Assembly (NCBI RefSeq): GCF_000144605.1
Contig: NC_014375.1
Span: forward strand, 1,674,001-1,738,000
Source: Brevundimonas subvibrioides ATCC 15264
GTDB lineage: Bacteria > Pseudomonadota > Alphaproteobacteria > Caulobacterales > Caulobacteraceae
DNA length: 64,000 bases
Direction: 5' to 3'
Shown: positions 20,114 to 28,430 of the stretch, one piece after another
How positions within the stretch are numbered: position 1 is the first letter of the stretch
Layout: every line of letters begins with the position of its first letter
The notes under the pieces: model-generated
Databases searched by the model: none
The model's input: the letters and a program-made list of their open reading frames with translations, nothing else
What the model was told of the DNA's origin: nothing
Program-made: the position numbers and the translations under genes

Positions 20114-20773
20114 CTATGGCGCAGAGTTCAGGGTTTGCGAAACGGTGTAGCTTGCCTCTGTCTTTGCCGCGACCTCGTCCAGGGTCACGCCCTCGGCCAG
20201 TTCGACCAGTTCCAGGCCCGCGCCGTCCGGCTTGACGTCGAAGACGGCCAGATCGGTGATGATGCGGCTGACCACGCCCGTGCCGGTCAGGGGCAGGGTG
20301 CAGGCCTTCAGCACCTTGGACTGGCCGTGCTTGTTGGCGTGGTCCATCACGACCACGACGCGCTTGACGCCGGCGACGAGGTCCATGGCCCCGCCCATGC
20401 CCTTCACCAGCTTGCCGGGGATCATCCAGTTGGCGATGTCGCCGTTCTCGGCCACTTCCATGGCCCCAAGGATGGACAGATTGATGTGGCCGCCCCGGAT
20501 CATGGCGAAGCTGTCGGCCGAGCTGAAATAGGCGCTCTCGGGGATCTCGGTGATCGTCTGCTTGCCGGCATTGATCAGGTCGGCGTCGACCTCATTGTCA
20601 TAGGGGAAGGGGCCCATCCCCAGCATGCCGTTCTCGGACTGCAGGGTGACCTCCATCCCGGCCGGGATGTAGTTGGCGACCAGGGTCGGAATGCCGATGC
20701 CCAGGTTCACATAGAAGCCGTCCTGCAGTTCCTGGGCGGCGCGTTCGGCGAGCTGTTCGCGGGTGCGGGGCAT
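20114..20773 (-). CDS. scoB: 3-oxoacid CoA-transferase subunit B
   Basis: 219-residue subunit of a succinyl-CoA:3-ketoacid CoA-transferase. Motifs include [17 protein letters not shown] and [10 protein letters not shown], which contains the catalytic Glu that forms the CoA thioester, and later [26 protein letters not shown]. It makes a heterodimer with the A subunit encoded at 21173-21877. Its ATG shares one base with the stop of the intervening gene (TGATG), so it is co-translated. A role in ketone-body or beta-ketoadipate use is possible. Confidence 0.92.
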   Translation of the reverse strand: MPRTREQLAERAAQELQDGFYVNLGIGIPTLVANYIPAGMEVTLQSENGMLGMGPFPYDNEVDADLINAGKQTITEIPESAYFSSADSFAMIRGGHINLSILGAMEVAENGDIANWMIPGKLVKGMGGAMDLVAGVKRVVVVMDHANKHGQSKVLKACTLPLTGTGVVSRIITDLAVFDVKPDGAGLELVELAEGVTLDEVAAKTEASYTVSQTLNSAP

Positions 20774-21180
20774 CAGAGTTCTCCGGTTGCGGGCAGGGGG
20801 CTGACGCCCCGGTCGGCGAAGACGCGCTTGGCGACGCGCAGGGCATTGGTGGCGGCGGGGAAGCCCGCGTAGAGGGCGACCTGCATCAGGGCCTCGACGA
20901 TCTCGGCTGGGGTGACCCCGACCGACAGCGCCCCGTTGATGTGGCCCTTCAACTGGTCGACCGGGTGGCCGAGGGCGGCGAGGGCCCCGAGGGTGACCAT
21001 CTGGCGGCTTTTCGGGTCCAGGCCCGGGCGGCTCATCATCTCGCCGTAGCCGAACTCCACCATCATGTCGGCGAAGTCGGGGGCGATCGGGGCCATGCCC
21101 TTGCGCAGGGCTCCTTCGAGGCCCGGATCCAGGGTCGCCATATAGGCGGCGCCGCGCCCGGCGCGTTCGGCGTCAGGCAC
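20773..21180 (-). CDS. Carboxymuconolactone decarboxylase family protein
   Basis: 135-residue helical protein with the CMD core: [56 protein letters not shown]. The AhpD-type CxxC redox pair is absent, so it is closer to PcaC-like decarboxylases than to thiol peroxidases. It sits between the two CoA-transferase subunit genes, overlapping the upstream one by 8 bases and the downstream one by 1. The placement suggests a beta-ketoadipate or related ring-cleavage route, but the substrate is unknown. Confidence 0.8.
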   Translation of the reverse strand: MPDAERAGRGAAYMATLDPGLEGALRKGMAPIAPDFADMMVEFGYGEMMSRPGLDPKSRQMVTLGALAALGHPVDQLKGHINGALSVGVTPAEIVEALMQVALYAGFPAATNALRVAKRVFADRGVSPLPATGEL

Positions 21181-21877
21181 CGGCGTGCTGGCGGACGGTC
21201 CGCTGCTCGATGCGCTTCTCGAAGGTGCCCTGGATGATGCGGTCGACGTAGATCCCGGGGGTGTGGATGTGGTCGGGGTCCAGCGAGCCCGTCGGCACGA
21301 TCTCCTCGACCTCGACGACGCAGACCTTGCCGGCCGTGGCCATCATCGGGTTGAAGTTGCGGGCGGTCTTTCGGAACACGAGGTTGCCGCGTTCGTCGGC
21401 CTTCCAGGCCTTGACGATCGACAGGTCGGCGACGAGGCCGGTCTCCATGACGTAGTCGCGGCCGTCGAAGGTGCGGACGTCCTTGCCCTCGGCGACGAGG
21501 GTGCCGACGCCGGTGGCGGTGAAGAAGGCGGGGATGCCCGCGCCGCCCGCGCGGATGCGCTCGGCCAGGGTGCCTTGCGGGTTGAATTCCAGCTGCAGTT
21601 CGCCGGCCAGGTACTGGCGCTCGAACTCCTTGTTCTCGCCGACGTAGGACGAGATCATCTTGGCGATCTGGCGGGTCTCCAGAAGCTGGCCGAGGCCGAA
21701 GCCGTCCACGCCCGCATTGTTGGAGATGACCGTGAGGTCCTTCACGCCCGTGTCGCGCAGGGCGGCGATCAGGTTCTCGGGGATGCCACACAGGCCGAAG
21801 CCGCCGGACATGATCGTCATGCCGTCGAAGGTCAGGCCCTCCAGCGCGGTCCTGGCATCGGCGTAGATCTTGCGCAT
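21173..21877 (-). CDS. scoA: 3-oxoacid CoA-transferase subunit A
   Basis: 234-residue A subunit of the CoA-transferase. The N-terminus [15 protein letters not shown] and [18 protein letters not shown] are typical of ScoA, with [13 protein letters not shown] and [17 protein letters not shown] further on. The start at 21877 is chosen for its AAGGGG Shine-Dalgarno and fit to the family; the open frame upstream adds 25 residues without conservation. It is the first gene of the scoA-CMD-scoB operon. Confidence 0.92.
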   Translation of the reverse strand: MRKIYADARTALEGLTFDGMTIMSGGFGLCGIPENLIAALRDTGVKDLTVISNNAGVDGFGLGQLLETRQIAKMISSYVGENKEFERQYLAGELQLEFNPQGTLAERIRAGGAGIPAFFTATGVGTLVAEGKDVRTFDGRDYVMETGLVADLSIVKAWKADERGNLVFRKTARNFNPMMATAGKVCVVEVEEIVPTGSLDPDHIHTPGIYVDRIIQGTFEKRIEQRTVRQHAGA

Positions 21878-21912
21878 CGTTTCCCCTTTTTCACCGTCTG
21901 ATGAATAACGCG

Positions 21913-21923
21913 GCGTGTCACGC
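21913..21923 (-). promoter_or_regulatory. Short palindrome upstream of the CoA-transferase operon
   Basis: GCGTGTCACGC is a perfect inverted repeat around a central T, 36 bases upstream of the scoA start. It could be an operator, but no regulator gene is adjacent and short palindromes are common at this GC content. Confidence 0.3.
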
Positions 21924-22083
21924 TCCATACGGTGGGCGAGGCCGTTGGGCAAGCCAAGGGCCCGAACCCGGCGATCGCAAAAAACACCGTCCGACCCGTC
22001 CGACCCGTTCGCCCTCGAGGCCCCTGAACCGTCCGGATGAGCAGGAGGTGGGGGGAAATGTCGGCGGGCGCAAGTCGGCGCAT

Positions 22084-23067
22084 TCAGCGGGCCCGACCCA
22101 ATGTCACGGGATGGACCGGCGGTTTGCCGCGTTCGCGGTAACGGGCCCCCTTGAGCATGCCGAGCAAGGCCTCCCAGTGGATGCCGAACATCACCTTCCA
22201 GGTCAGCAGGGGATGGGTAAGCCAGGCTCTGAACAGGGCCGCGTCGGTCAGGGGACGGCGCGTTCCAGCGAAGGAAGCGGTCAGGATCGGGGTCTCGCCC
22301 CGGCGCACGGCGACGACCACCGAGACGGCGTCGTCCGGTGCATGGACGGTGAAGTCGTAGGTCAGGGCCATGTCCATGAAGGGGGACACGAAGAAGGTCT
22401 TGCCCGTGGTCTGGCGAACGACCGCGCGGCGTCCCCCCTCCACCGCTTCGCGGTCCCCCTCCCCCAAAGGGGGAGGATTAGGCACGGCGACGAGGTAGGA
22501 GTGCCGCTCGTTGAAGGTGTTGGTCACCTCGTAGAGCAGGGCGGCCAGGGTGCCGTCCGGGCGGTGGCAGAAATAGACCGCCAGCGGGTTGAAGCCGTAG
22601 CCCAGGATGCGGGGCATGCAGAGCAGCCGGATCGGGCCGCCCGCGACGTCGATGCCGGCGGCCGACAGGTGGTGCTCGACCTGGATTCGCAGGGGCGTGT
22701 CGCTGCGGTCGCCATGGTCCCGGGCGCGCCAGGTCATCAGGCCGAAAGCCCCGTTGCGGAGCCAGCGCAGGGGGCGGATGGCATCCTCGGCCGTGTCGAG
22801 GTCCAGCAGCAGCATGTAGAGGCGATAGCGCAGGGTATGCCGGATGCCGACGACGCGGTGATGCACGACCTCGCCGATGTAGAGGGCGTTCTGATCCTCC
22901 CCCGGGGAGCGCAGCGAAACGGGGGAGGGGGACCGCGGAGGCCGCTTGGCCGAGGGGGTGGAGGGGGCGACCCCGGACACTGTGCCTGCGTCCGCCCCCT
23001 CCACCACCCTTCGGGCGGTCCCCCTCCCCCGCGGAGGGGCGGGGGAGGATTGTTGGGTCGCGCTCAA
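22084..23067 (-). CDS. DUF1365 protein interrupted in frame by palindromic repeats
   Basis: 327-residue cytoplasmic protein of the DUF1365 family. The core begins [32 protein letters not shown] (from about residue 61) and continues with the family motifs [20 protein letters not shown] and [13 protein letters not shown]. Two stretches look foreign: residues about 8-58, encoded by a large GC-rich palindrome, and [17 protein letters not shown], encoded by a shorter related element. The start overlaps the flavin oxidoreductase stop (ATGA). No start codon lies between the palindrome and the conserved core, so translation appears to cross it. The family is usually encoded with a flavin oxidoreductase and a Cfa-like methyltransferase, as here, suggesting lipid modification. 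Confidence 0.85.
   Translation of the reverse strand: MSATQQSSPAPPRGRGTARRVVEGADAGTVSGVAPSTPSAKRPPRSPSPVSLRSPGEDQNALYIGEVVHHRVVGIRHTLRYRLYMLLLDLDTAEDAIRPLRWLRNGAFGLMTWRARDHGDRSDTPLRIQVEHHLSAAGIDVAGGPIRLLCMPRILGYGFNPLAVYFCHRPDGTLAALLYEVTNTFNERHSYLVAVPNPPPLGEGDREAVEGGRRAVVRQTTGKTFFVSPFMDMALTYDFTVHAPDDAVSVVVAVRRGETPILTASFAGTRRPLTDAALFRAWLTHPLLTWKVMFGIHWEALLGMLKGARYRERGKPPVHPVTLGRAR
22431..22478. repeat. GC-rich palindromic element E1 inside the DUF1365 gene
   Basis: Contains CACCGCTTCGCGGT-type sequence flanked by poly-C/poly-G blocks (CCCCCTCCACC, CCCCCTCCCCC, then GGGGGAGGA). Read on the minus strand it encodes a Pro/Gly/Arg/Glu-rich insert that splits the DUF1365 core. Confidence 0.7.
22893..23050. 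repeat. Large compound palindromic element E2 at the 5' end of the DUF1365 gene
   Basis: About 158 bases built of two facing copies of the same unit: a left GGGGGAGGGGGACCGC and GGGGGTGGAGGGGGCG, and a right CGCCCCCTCCACCACCC and GCGGTCCCCCTCCCCC. It shares the CCCCCTCCACC and GGTCCCCCTCCCCC blocks with element E1. It could fold into a cruciform and encodes about 50 residues. Confidence 0.75.
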
Positions 23068-24425
23068 GCCGCCTCGGACAGGGTGGCGGTTGCGCCCAGC
23101 ACGATCCGCCCGCTTTCGTTGGCGACCGACCAGGGCCGACGCACGCCGCCCAGCTGTTCGGCGACGGCCAGCCCGGCCTGGAGCCCGTCCTCATGGAAGC
23201 CCGAGCCGAACCAGGCCCCGGCGAACCAGACGCCGCCCTCGCCCTGCAGGGACCACAGCTCGGCTTGCGCGCGCACGGCGGCGGTGTCGAAGACGGGGTG
23301 TTCGTAATCCCATTCCCCGAGCACCAGGGCCGGATCAGGATCCCTGGCCGGGTTCAGGCTGACGAACAGGGGCGGGCCGGACAGGGACTGGAGCTCGTTC
23401 ATCCAGTAGGTCACGCCGCCTTCGCCCGCGCGGTCGGAATAGCCCTTGTGGGTCCAGGCGGCCCACGCCTTGCGCCGCTTCGGCATCAGGGACGTGTCGC
23501 GGTGCAGGATGGCGCGGTTGGGCCGGTAGCGGATCGCGCCGAGCAGGCGGCGCTCGTCCGGCGTCGGCTGGTCCAGCAGGCGCAGCGCCTGATCCGAATG
23601 GGTGGCGAGGACGACATCGTCGAAGCGTTCGACGCGGCTGTCCGCGAAACGGACCGAGGCGCCGATCGAATCACGGGAGACCCCGACGACGCCGGCGTTC
23701 AGCACTGTCTCTCCGGCGAAGTCGGCCTGCAGGCGGCGGACATATTCCCGGCTGCCGCCGTCCACGGTGCGCCATGTCGGCTTCAGGTCATAGGTCAGCA
23801 GGTTGTGGTTCATGTAGAACCGCACGAAGGAGGCGGCGGGATAGCCCGTCATCTGATCCAGGGTCGAGGACCAGATCGCGGCGGCCTGGGGCAGCAGGTG
23901 GGCATCGCGGAACAGCCGGCCATAGCCCTTGCGCGCCAGATAGGCGTCGAGCGTCTCGCCCGTCCGCTCCATCTCGGGGAGATCCTTAGGCGCCTGTTTC
24001 TGGAAGCGCAGCAGGTCGCCGATCATGCCCCAGAATTTCGGGCTGGCGTAGTTGCGCTTCTGGGCGAACAGGGCGGCGATGCCGTGGCTCGAGTATTCGA
24101 AGGCCCCGTCGTCCATGCTCACGGCGAAGGACATGTGGGCGGCCTTGGTCGGCACGGACAGGTGCTCGAACATCGCCTTCAGGTTGGGATAGTTGTCCTC
24201 GTTGTAGACGATGAAGCCGGTGTCCACCGCGACGGGGGACGAGGGGCTGGGCGCCTCCACCGTATTGGAGTGGCCGCCGACGCGGTCGTCCGCCTCGAAC
24301 AGGGTCACGTCGTGCGACCGCGACATCAGCCAGGCGCAGGACAGGCCGGCGATGCCCGATCCGACCACGGCGATGCGCTTTCTGGCGGCGGGGCGATCGG
24401 TCGAGGCGACGAGATGGGCGCTCAT
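23064..24425 (-). CDS. FAD-dependent oxidoreductase (amine-oxidase fold)
   Basis: 453-residue flavoprotein. The N-terminal dinucleotide-binding motif is IAVVGSGIAGLSCAW followed by LFEADDRVGGHSNTVE, typical of the NAD(P)-binding Rossmann/amine oxidase group. The start at 24425 is preferred over 24443 because GGAG lies six bases upstream. It overlaps the DUF1365 gene by four bases and diverges from the Cfa-like methyltransferase gene. In other Alphaproteobacteria this trio belongs to sigma-E/ChrR-regulated photo-oxidative stress and unusual fatty acid loci; no sigma or anti-sigma gene is present here. Confidence 0.85.
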   Translation of the reverse strand: MSAHLVASTDRPAARKRIAVVGSGIAGLSCAWLMSRSHDVTLFEADDRVGGHSNTVEAPSPSSPVAVDTGFIVYNEDNYPNLKAMFEHLSVPTKAAHMSFAVSMDDGAFEYSSHGIAALFAQKRNYASPKFWGMIGDLLRFQKQAPKDLPEMERTGETLDAYLARKGYGRLFRDAHLLPQAAAIWSSTLDQMTGYPAASFVRFYMNHNLLTYDLKPTWRTVDGGSREYVRRLQADFAGETVLNAGVVGVSRDSIGASVRFADSRVERFDDVVLATHSDQALRLLDQPTPDERRLLGAIRYRPNRAILHRDTSLMPKRRKAWAAWTHKGYSDRAGEGGVTYWMNELQSLSGPPLFVSLNPARDPDPALVLGEWDYEHPVFDTAAVRAQAELWSLQGEGGVWFAGAWFGSGFHEDGLQAGLAVAEQLGGVRRPWSVANESGRIVLGATATLSEAA

Positions 24426-24483
24426 GGGGTCTCCGGACAGCATGTAGGGTGTTGGCCCGGAGCTACGGCGGGCGAGCCGGCGT

Positions 24484-24497
24484 GGATGAGATCATCC
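24484..24497. promoter_or_regulatory. Perfect inverted repeat between divergent lipid-modification operons
   Basis: GGATGA-GA-TCATCC lies 59 bases from the oxidoreductase start and 106 from the methyltransferase start, so one regulator could serve both directions. Function is inferred from position only. Confidence 0.4.
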
Positions 24498-24602
24498 GTC
24501 GCGCCCGACCTTGCGTAGTTGGGTGGTCTTCCGCAGCGGAGCCGTTACACCTTTGACAGGCGTAAGCGGCTCGGCCCGCCCACGCAATGTCAGGATCGCC
24601 GC

Positions 24603-25637
24603 ATGAACATCACCAACGTCGCCATTCGCCAGCTTCAGGATGCGCCCTTTCCCGACTTCATCACCCGCCCGGCGATCGCCAGCCTGGTGACCGAGGCGAG
24701 GAAGAAGCTGGACCGCGACGGCCCGCACGATTCGGCCGAATTCGCTCGCCAGATGGCGGTACGCGCCATCGCCGAACACACCGATGCGGCCAACGACCAG
24801 CATTACGAACTGCCGCCCGAGTTCTTCAAAATCTGCCTGGGCGCGCGGCTGAAATACTCCTGCTGCCTGTACGGCGACGGGGCCGAGACCCTGAACCAGG
24901 CCGAGGAGAAAGCCCTGGCCGAAAGCTGCGCCCATGCGGAACTGGTCGACGGCCAGAGCGTGCTGGAGCTGGGCTGCGGCTGGGGTTCGCTGAGCCTGTG
25001 GATGGCGGAAAAGTATCCGAACAGCCGGATTACCGCGGTGTCGAACAGCCACGGCCAGCGCGGTCACATCGAGGAACAGGCGGCCCTGCGCGGCCTGACC
25101 AACCTGAATGTCATCACCTGCGACATGAACGACTTCCAGGCCCCGGCGGCCGGCACCTATGACCGGATCGTCTCGGTCGAGATGTTCGAGCACATGGCCA
25201 ACTGGCGGGCCCTGCTGACGCGCGCGAAGGGCTGGCTGAAGCCCGAGGGGCGGATGTTCATCCACATCTTCACGCACCGGGACGCGCCCTACCGGTTCGA
25301 TCACACCGACAACGGCGACTTCATCGCCCAGCATTTCTTCACCGGCGGCGTGATGCCCAGCCAGGACCTGATGCACCAGTTCCCCGACCTGTTCGCGGTC
25401 GAGCAGCAATGGACCTGGAACGGCGGGAACTATGCCCGCACGGCCGAGGACTGGCTGGCCAATATGGACGCGAACCCGGATCGGGTTCTGGAGTTGATGC
25501 AGGAGACCTATGGCCGCGAAAACGCGAAGCTGTGGGTTCGTCGCTGGCGCCGGTTCTATCTGGCGACGGCCGGCCTGTTCGGAAACGACGGCGGCAACAC
25601 ATGGGCCGTCACCCACTATCGCCTGAAACCCGCCTGA
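24603..25637 (+). CDS. Cyclopropane-fatty-acid-synthase-like methyltransferase
   Basis: 344-residue SAM-dependent methyltransferase of the Cfa/Cma family. The SAM site is VLELGCGWGSLSLWMAEKYP, followed by ITAVSNSHGQ, where Cfa enzymes bind SAM, and VEMFEHMANW and HIFTHRDAPYRF. It is shorter than E. coli Cfa (382) at the N-terminus. The ATG at 24603 begins the conserved protein. It is followed by a DUF2177 gene and is divergent from the flavin oxidoreductase. It likely methylates unsaturated phospholipid acyl chains; the product (cyclopropane, methylated or furan fatty acid) cannot be decided. Confidence 0.85.
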   Translation: MNITNVAIRQLQDAPFPDFITRPAIASLVTEARKKLDRDGPHDSAEFARQMAVRAIAEHTDAANDQHYELPPEFFKICLGARLKYSCCLYGDGAETLNQAEEKALAESCAHAELVDGQSVLELGCGWGSLSLWMAEKYPNSRITAVSNSHGQRGHIEEQAALRGLTNLNVITCDMNDFQAPAAGTYDRIVSVEMFEHMANWRALLTRAKGWLKPEGRMFIHIFTHRDAPYRFDHTDNGDFIAQHFFTGGVMPSQDLMHQFPDLFAVEQQWTWNGGNYARTAEDWLANMDANPDRVLELMQETYGRENAKLWVRRWRRFYLATAGLFGNDGGNTWAVTHYRLKPA

Positions 25638-25651
25638 AGAGAGACTGACGC

Positions 25652-26062
25652 ATGCTGAAATGGATCGTGGCCTATCTGTCGACCGGCGTGGCGATGGCGG
25701 TCGTGGACTTCGGATGGCTGACCACCATGACCGACCGGCTGTACAAGCCCGTCATCGGTCCGATCATGGCCCCCAAGCCGGACATGGTCGCGGCGGTGAT
25801 CTTCTATCTGATCTATGTCGGCGGCATCGTCTTCCTGGCGGTCGCCCCGGCGCTGAAAGAGGGGGCCTGGACGCGCGCGGCGATCAACGGCGCGGCCCTG
25901 GGGTTCGTCGCCTATGCGACCTATGACCTGACCAACCAGGCCACGCTGCAGGTCTGGCAGTGGAAGCTGACGATCATCGACCTGTGCTGGGGCACCTTCC
26001 TGACCATGGCGTCGGCGACCCTGGGCTATCTGGCCACCAGCGCGCTGACCGGACGCGCCTGA
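25652..26062 (+). CDS. DUF2177 integral membrane protein
   Basis: 136 residues with about four membrane helices (2-22, 42-65, 75-95, 106-130). Family signatures are VVDFGWLTTMTDRLYKPVIGPIMA near the N-terminus and AYATYDLTNQATL, with VIDLCWGTFL-like sequence (TIIDLCWGTFLTM) near the end. It follows the Cfa-like gene by 14 bases and is therefore in its operon. DUF2177 often accompanies Cfa-like, DUF1365 and flavin oxidoreductase genes; its biochemical role is unknown. Confidence 0.85.
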   Translation: MLKWIVAYLSTGVAMAVVDFGWLTTMTDRLYKPVIGPIMAPKPDMVAAVIFYLIYVGGIVFLAVAPALKEGAWTRAAINGAALGFVAYATYDLTNQATLQVWQWKLTIIDLCWGTFLTMASATLGYLATSALTGRA

Positions 26063-26093
26063 CAAGGCCCGCCCCCTGACCGCTCGTCCGATG

Positions 26094-26116
26094 CCGGTTG
26101 CCTTTTGGGCAACCGG
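26094..26116 (+). terminator. Hairpin after the DUF2177 gene
   Basis: CCGGTTGCC and GGCAACCGG form a perfect 9-base-pair stem with a TTTTG loop. It lacks a 3' T-tract, so it may act as a weak terminator. Confidence 0.45.
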
Positions 26117-26155
26117 TGATATGGCCGATGGTGGACAGGTTCCGGGAGGGAAACG

Positions 26156-27073
26156 ATGCGCAAGTTGATGCTGCTGGGGCTTGCCGGTTTGTTGGCCGCG
26201 GGGACGACGTCGGCGGCCTCGGCCCAGAGCAAGAAACAGCAGGCACCGTCCGTCGACACATCGGCCCAGGCGACCTACGGCGACCATACGCTGAATGCCG
26301 GTTTCAACCCCGACCCGTATCGGGTGGACCTCACCTCGGGCGGGGCGGTTAACGCCGGTGACCTGGGCGGAAGCTGCACCGGGATGGTCGCCGTCGCTCC
26401 GGACGTTCAGCTGAATTATGGAAGCGGCAGCCTGCCGCTGACCTTTTCGGTGCGCAGCGATGCCGACACCACCCTGGTCATCAACGGGCCCGACGGACGC
26501 TGGAGTTGCGACGATGACTCGGGCGACGGCAGCAACCCCCAGGTGACCTATCAGCGTCCGCTCAGCGGGATCTACGACGTCTATGTCGGGGCCTACGGGG
26601 GCAACTCAGGCGCCGCACAGCTGTTGATCAGCGAGCTTGGACGGACGTCCGACAGCGGGGGTGTCTCATCCGGTCTGGTCGATGCCTCGGCACCGGCAAA
26701 CTTCGGGGAGATCTCTCTGAGCGCCGGCTTCACAGGGGATCCGCGGCGCGTCCAGATCTATTCCGGCGGGGCCGTGGACGCTGCGCAGGTCGCCAGCGGG
26801 TGCGTCGGGATGGTGTCCCGGTCACCCGACTATCAGGTGACCTATGACGCCGGCAGCCTGCCTATGACCTTTGGGGTCACGGCATCCGGCGACACGACCA
26901 TCATGATCAATGGTCCGGATGGCCGCTGGTACTGCGATGACGACTCCGGCGGCCAGGGCGACCCGGAATACACCTTCCGCAATCCACAGTCGGGCATCTA
27001 TGACGTCTGGGTGGGGGCCTACGGCGGACGCAGCGTGTCCGGCGAGCTCTTCATCACCGAACTGGGGCGCTAG
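26156..27073 (+). CDS. Secreted protein with two tandem beta-domain repeats
   Basis: 305 residues. A signal peptide (1-24, TTSAASAQS) precedes two copies of a domain of about 125 residues (about 40-162 and 180-305). Each copy has YGxxxLxAGFxxDPxRV near its start, a single Cys in CTGMV or CVGMV, NGPDGRWxCDDDSG in the middle and a closing SGIYDVYVGAYGG...ELG. The Asp-rich loop looks like a metal-binding turn. The layout recalls pre-peptidase C-terminal beta-sandwich domains, but I do not recognise a named family. It is a paralogue of the next gene. Confidence 0.75.
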   Translation: MRKLMLLGLAGLLAAGTTSAASAQSKKQQAPSVDTSAQATYGDHTLNAGFNPDPYRVDLTSGGAVNAGDLGGSCTGMVAVAPDVQLNYGSGSLPLTFSVRSDADTTLVINGPDGRWSCDDDSGDGSNPQVTYQRPLSGIYDVYVGAYGGNSGAAQLLISELGRTSDSGGVSSGLVDASAPANFGEISLSAGFTGDPRRVQIYSGGAVDAAQVASGCVGMVSRSPDYQVTYDAGSLPMTFGVTASGDTTIMINGPDGRWYCDDDSGGQGDPEYTFRNPQSGIYDVWVGAYGGRSVSGELFITELGR

Positions 27074-27250
27074 TCTACCCGGCCTAACCCGCGGGCCATT
27101 GCGGAGGGCCAGACGCCTCTGGTGACCCGCACGCCGGGGTCGTCGCGAGACTGGCCTGACGGTTCCCGACAGCTGGCCTGAAGCCATTGTTTTCGGCGTA
27201 GCGATGATATCTGCTGCCCAAAAGGACGCGAGGTCCGGGGGAGACGGGTC

Positions 27251-28336
27251 ATGAGACTTTGGTTGGTGCTGGGCGGGGCGGCGACGATCGGCCTGGCGGG
27301 CTGTGCGGTCGATCCGTATGCCTACGGGGCGACCTCGCCGTATGATCAGTACGGGCCCAGCGGCGCCGGCCAGTCCTATGGCCAGGGTGTCGATACCGGC
27401 GCGACCGCGACCTACGGCGAAATCTACCTCGACTCCGGCTTCGACGAGGATCCCTACCGGGTGGATGTGACGTCGGGGGGAAGCATCGATGCCTCGACGA
27501 TCGCCAGCGGCTGCACCGGCATGGTGTCGCGTGCGCCGGACTTCCAGCTGACCTATGACGCCGGCAGCCTGCCGCTGACGTTCGGCGTCAACGGTCAGGT
27601 CGACACGACCCTGGTCATCAACGGACCGGACGGCCGCTGGACCTGCGACGACGATTCCGGCGGCAACACCGACCCGGAGATCACCTATTCGCGTCCGCAG
27701 TCCGGCACCTATGACGTCTGGGTCGGCGCGTTCGGCGGCGACAGCGGTCCGGCGGAGCTGTTCGTGACCGAGCTGGGCAGCGACTACGGCCGCAGCAACG
27801 ACTACGGCGACAACAACGACTATGACCGCGATCGCGGCCGTAACGACCGGTACGACAACGATCGGGGCAACGGCCGGCGCGACAACGGCGGGCGGAACGG
27901 CCTGTATGGCGACAACGGCCGGACCTATGACGGCGGCGGCTATCCCGACAGCTCGGCGACGGCCGCCTATGGCGAGATCGATCTGAGCTCCGGGTTCCGC
28001 GGCGACCCCTATACGGTGTCGGTCATGGCGGGCGGCAGCATCGATGCCTCGACCGTGGACGACAGCTGCTCGGGCACCATCGCCTCGGCGCCGGATTTCC
28101 AGATCACCTACGACGCCGGAAGCCTGCCCCTGACCATCGGGGCGACCTCGAGCGGGGACGTCACCCTGGTCGTCAACGGCCCGGACGGCGAATGGTATTG
28201 CGACGACGACTCGGGCGGCAGCAATGATGCGGAGCTGACGTTCCGGCGGCCGTCGTCGGGTGTCTATGACATCTGGGTCGGGTCGTACGGCGGCGACAGC
28301 ATCGCGGCCGAGCTGTTCTTCACCGAGCTGCGTTAA
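27251..28336 (+). CDS. Lipoprotein with two tandem beta-domain repeats, paralogue of the preceding gene
   Basis: 361 residues. The N-terminus is a lipoprotein signal ending LAGC (lipobox Cys about residue 18). It carries two copies of the same domain as the gene before (about 55-178 and 235-361), with YGEIYLDSGFDEDPYRVDV, NGPDGRWTCDDDSGG and SGTYDVWVGAFGG. The linker between copies is a low-complexity Asp/Asn/Arg/Tyr/Gly-rich segment (about 180-232). The anchor and linker differ from the secreted paralogue, suggesting the pair places the same domain at two locations. Function unknown. Confidence 0.75.
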   Translation: MRLWLVLGGAATIGLAGCAVDPYAYGATSPYDQYGPSGAGQSYGQGVDTGATATYGEIYLDSGFDEDPYRVDVTSGGSIDASTIASGCTGMVSRAPDFQLTYDAGSLPLTFGVNGQVDTTLVINGPDGRWTCDDDSGGNTDPEITYSRPQSGTYDVWVGAFGGDSGPAELFVTELGSDYGRSNDYGDNNDYDRDRGRNDRYDNDRGNGRRDNGGRNGLYGDNGRTYDGGGYPDSSATAAYGEIDLSSGFRGDPYTVSVMAGGSIDASTVDDSCSGTIASAPDFQITYDAGSLPLTIGATSSGDVTLVVNGPDGEWYCDDDSGGSNDAELTFRRPSSGVYDIWVGSYGGDSIAAELFFTELR

Positions 28337-28380
28337 CCTTTTCACTCGTGCGTGGCGCGTGCGTCATGGCGCGCCACGGA

Positions 28381-28410
28381 ACGGCCCGGCTATAGAAGCC
28401 GGGTCGTTTT
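28381..28410 (+). terminator. Terminator after the repeat lipoprotein gene
   Basis: ACGGCCCGGCT pairs with AGCCGGGTCGT (one G.T pair) around a five-base loop and ends in TTTT, 45 bases after the stop and before the SGNH operon. Confidence 0.7.
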
Positions 28411-28430
28411 GCGTTCGGGGGCGTATCGGG

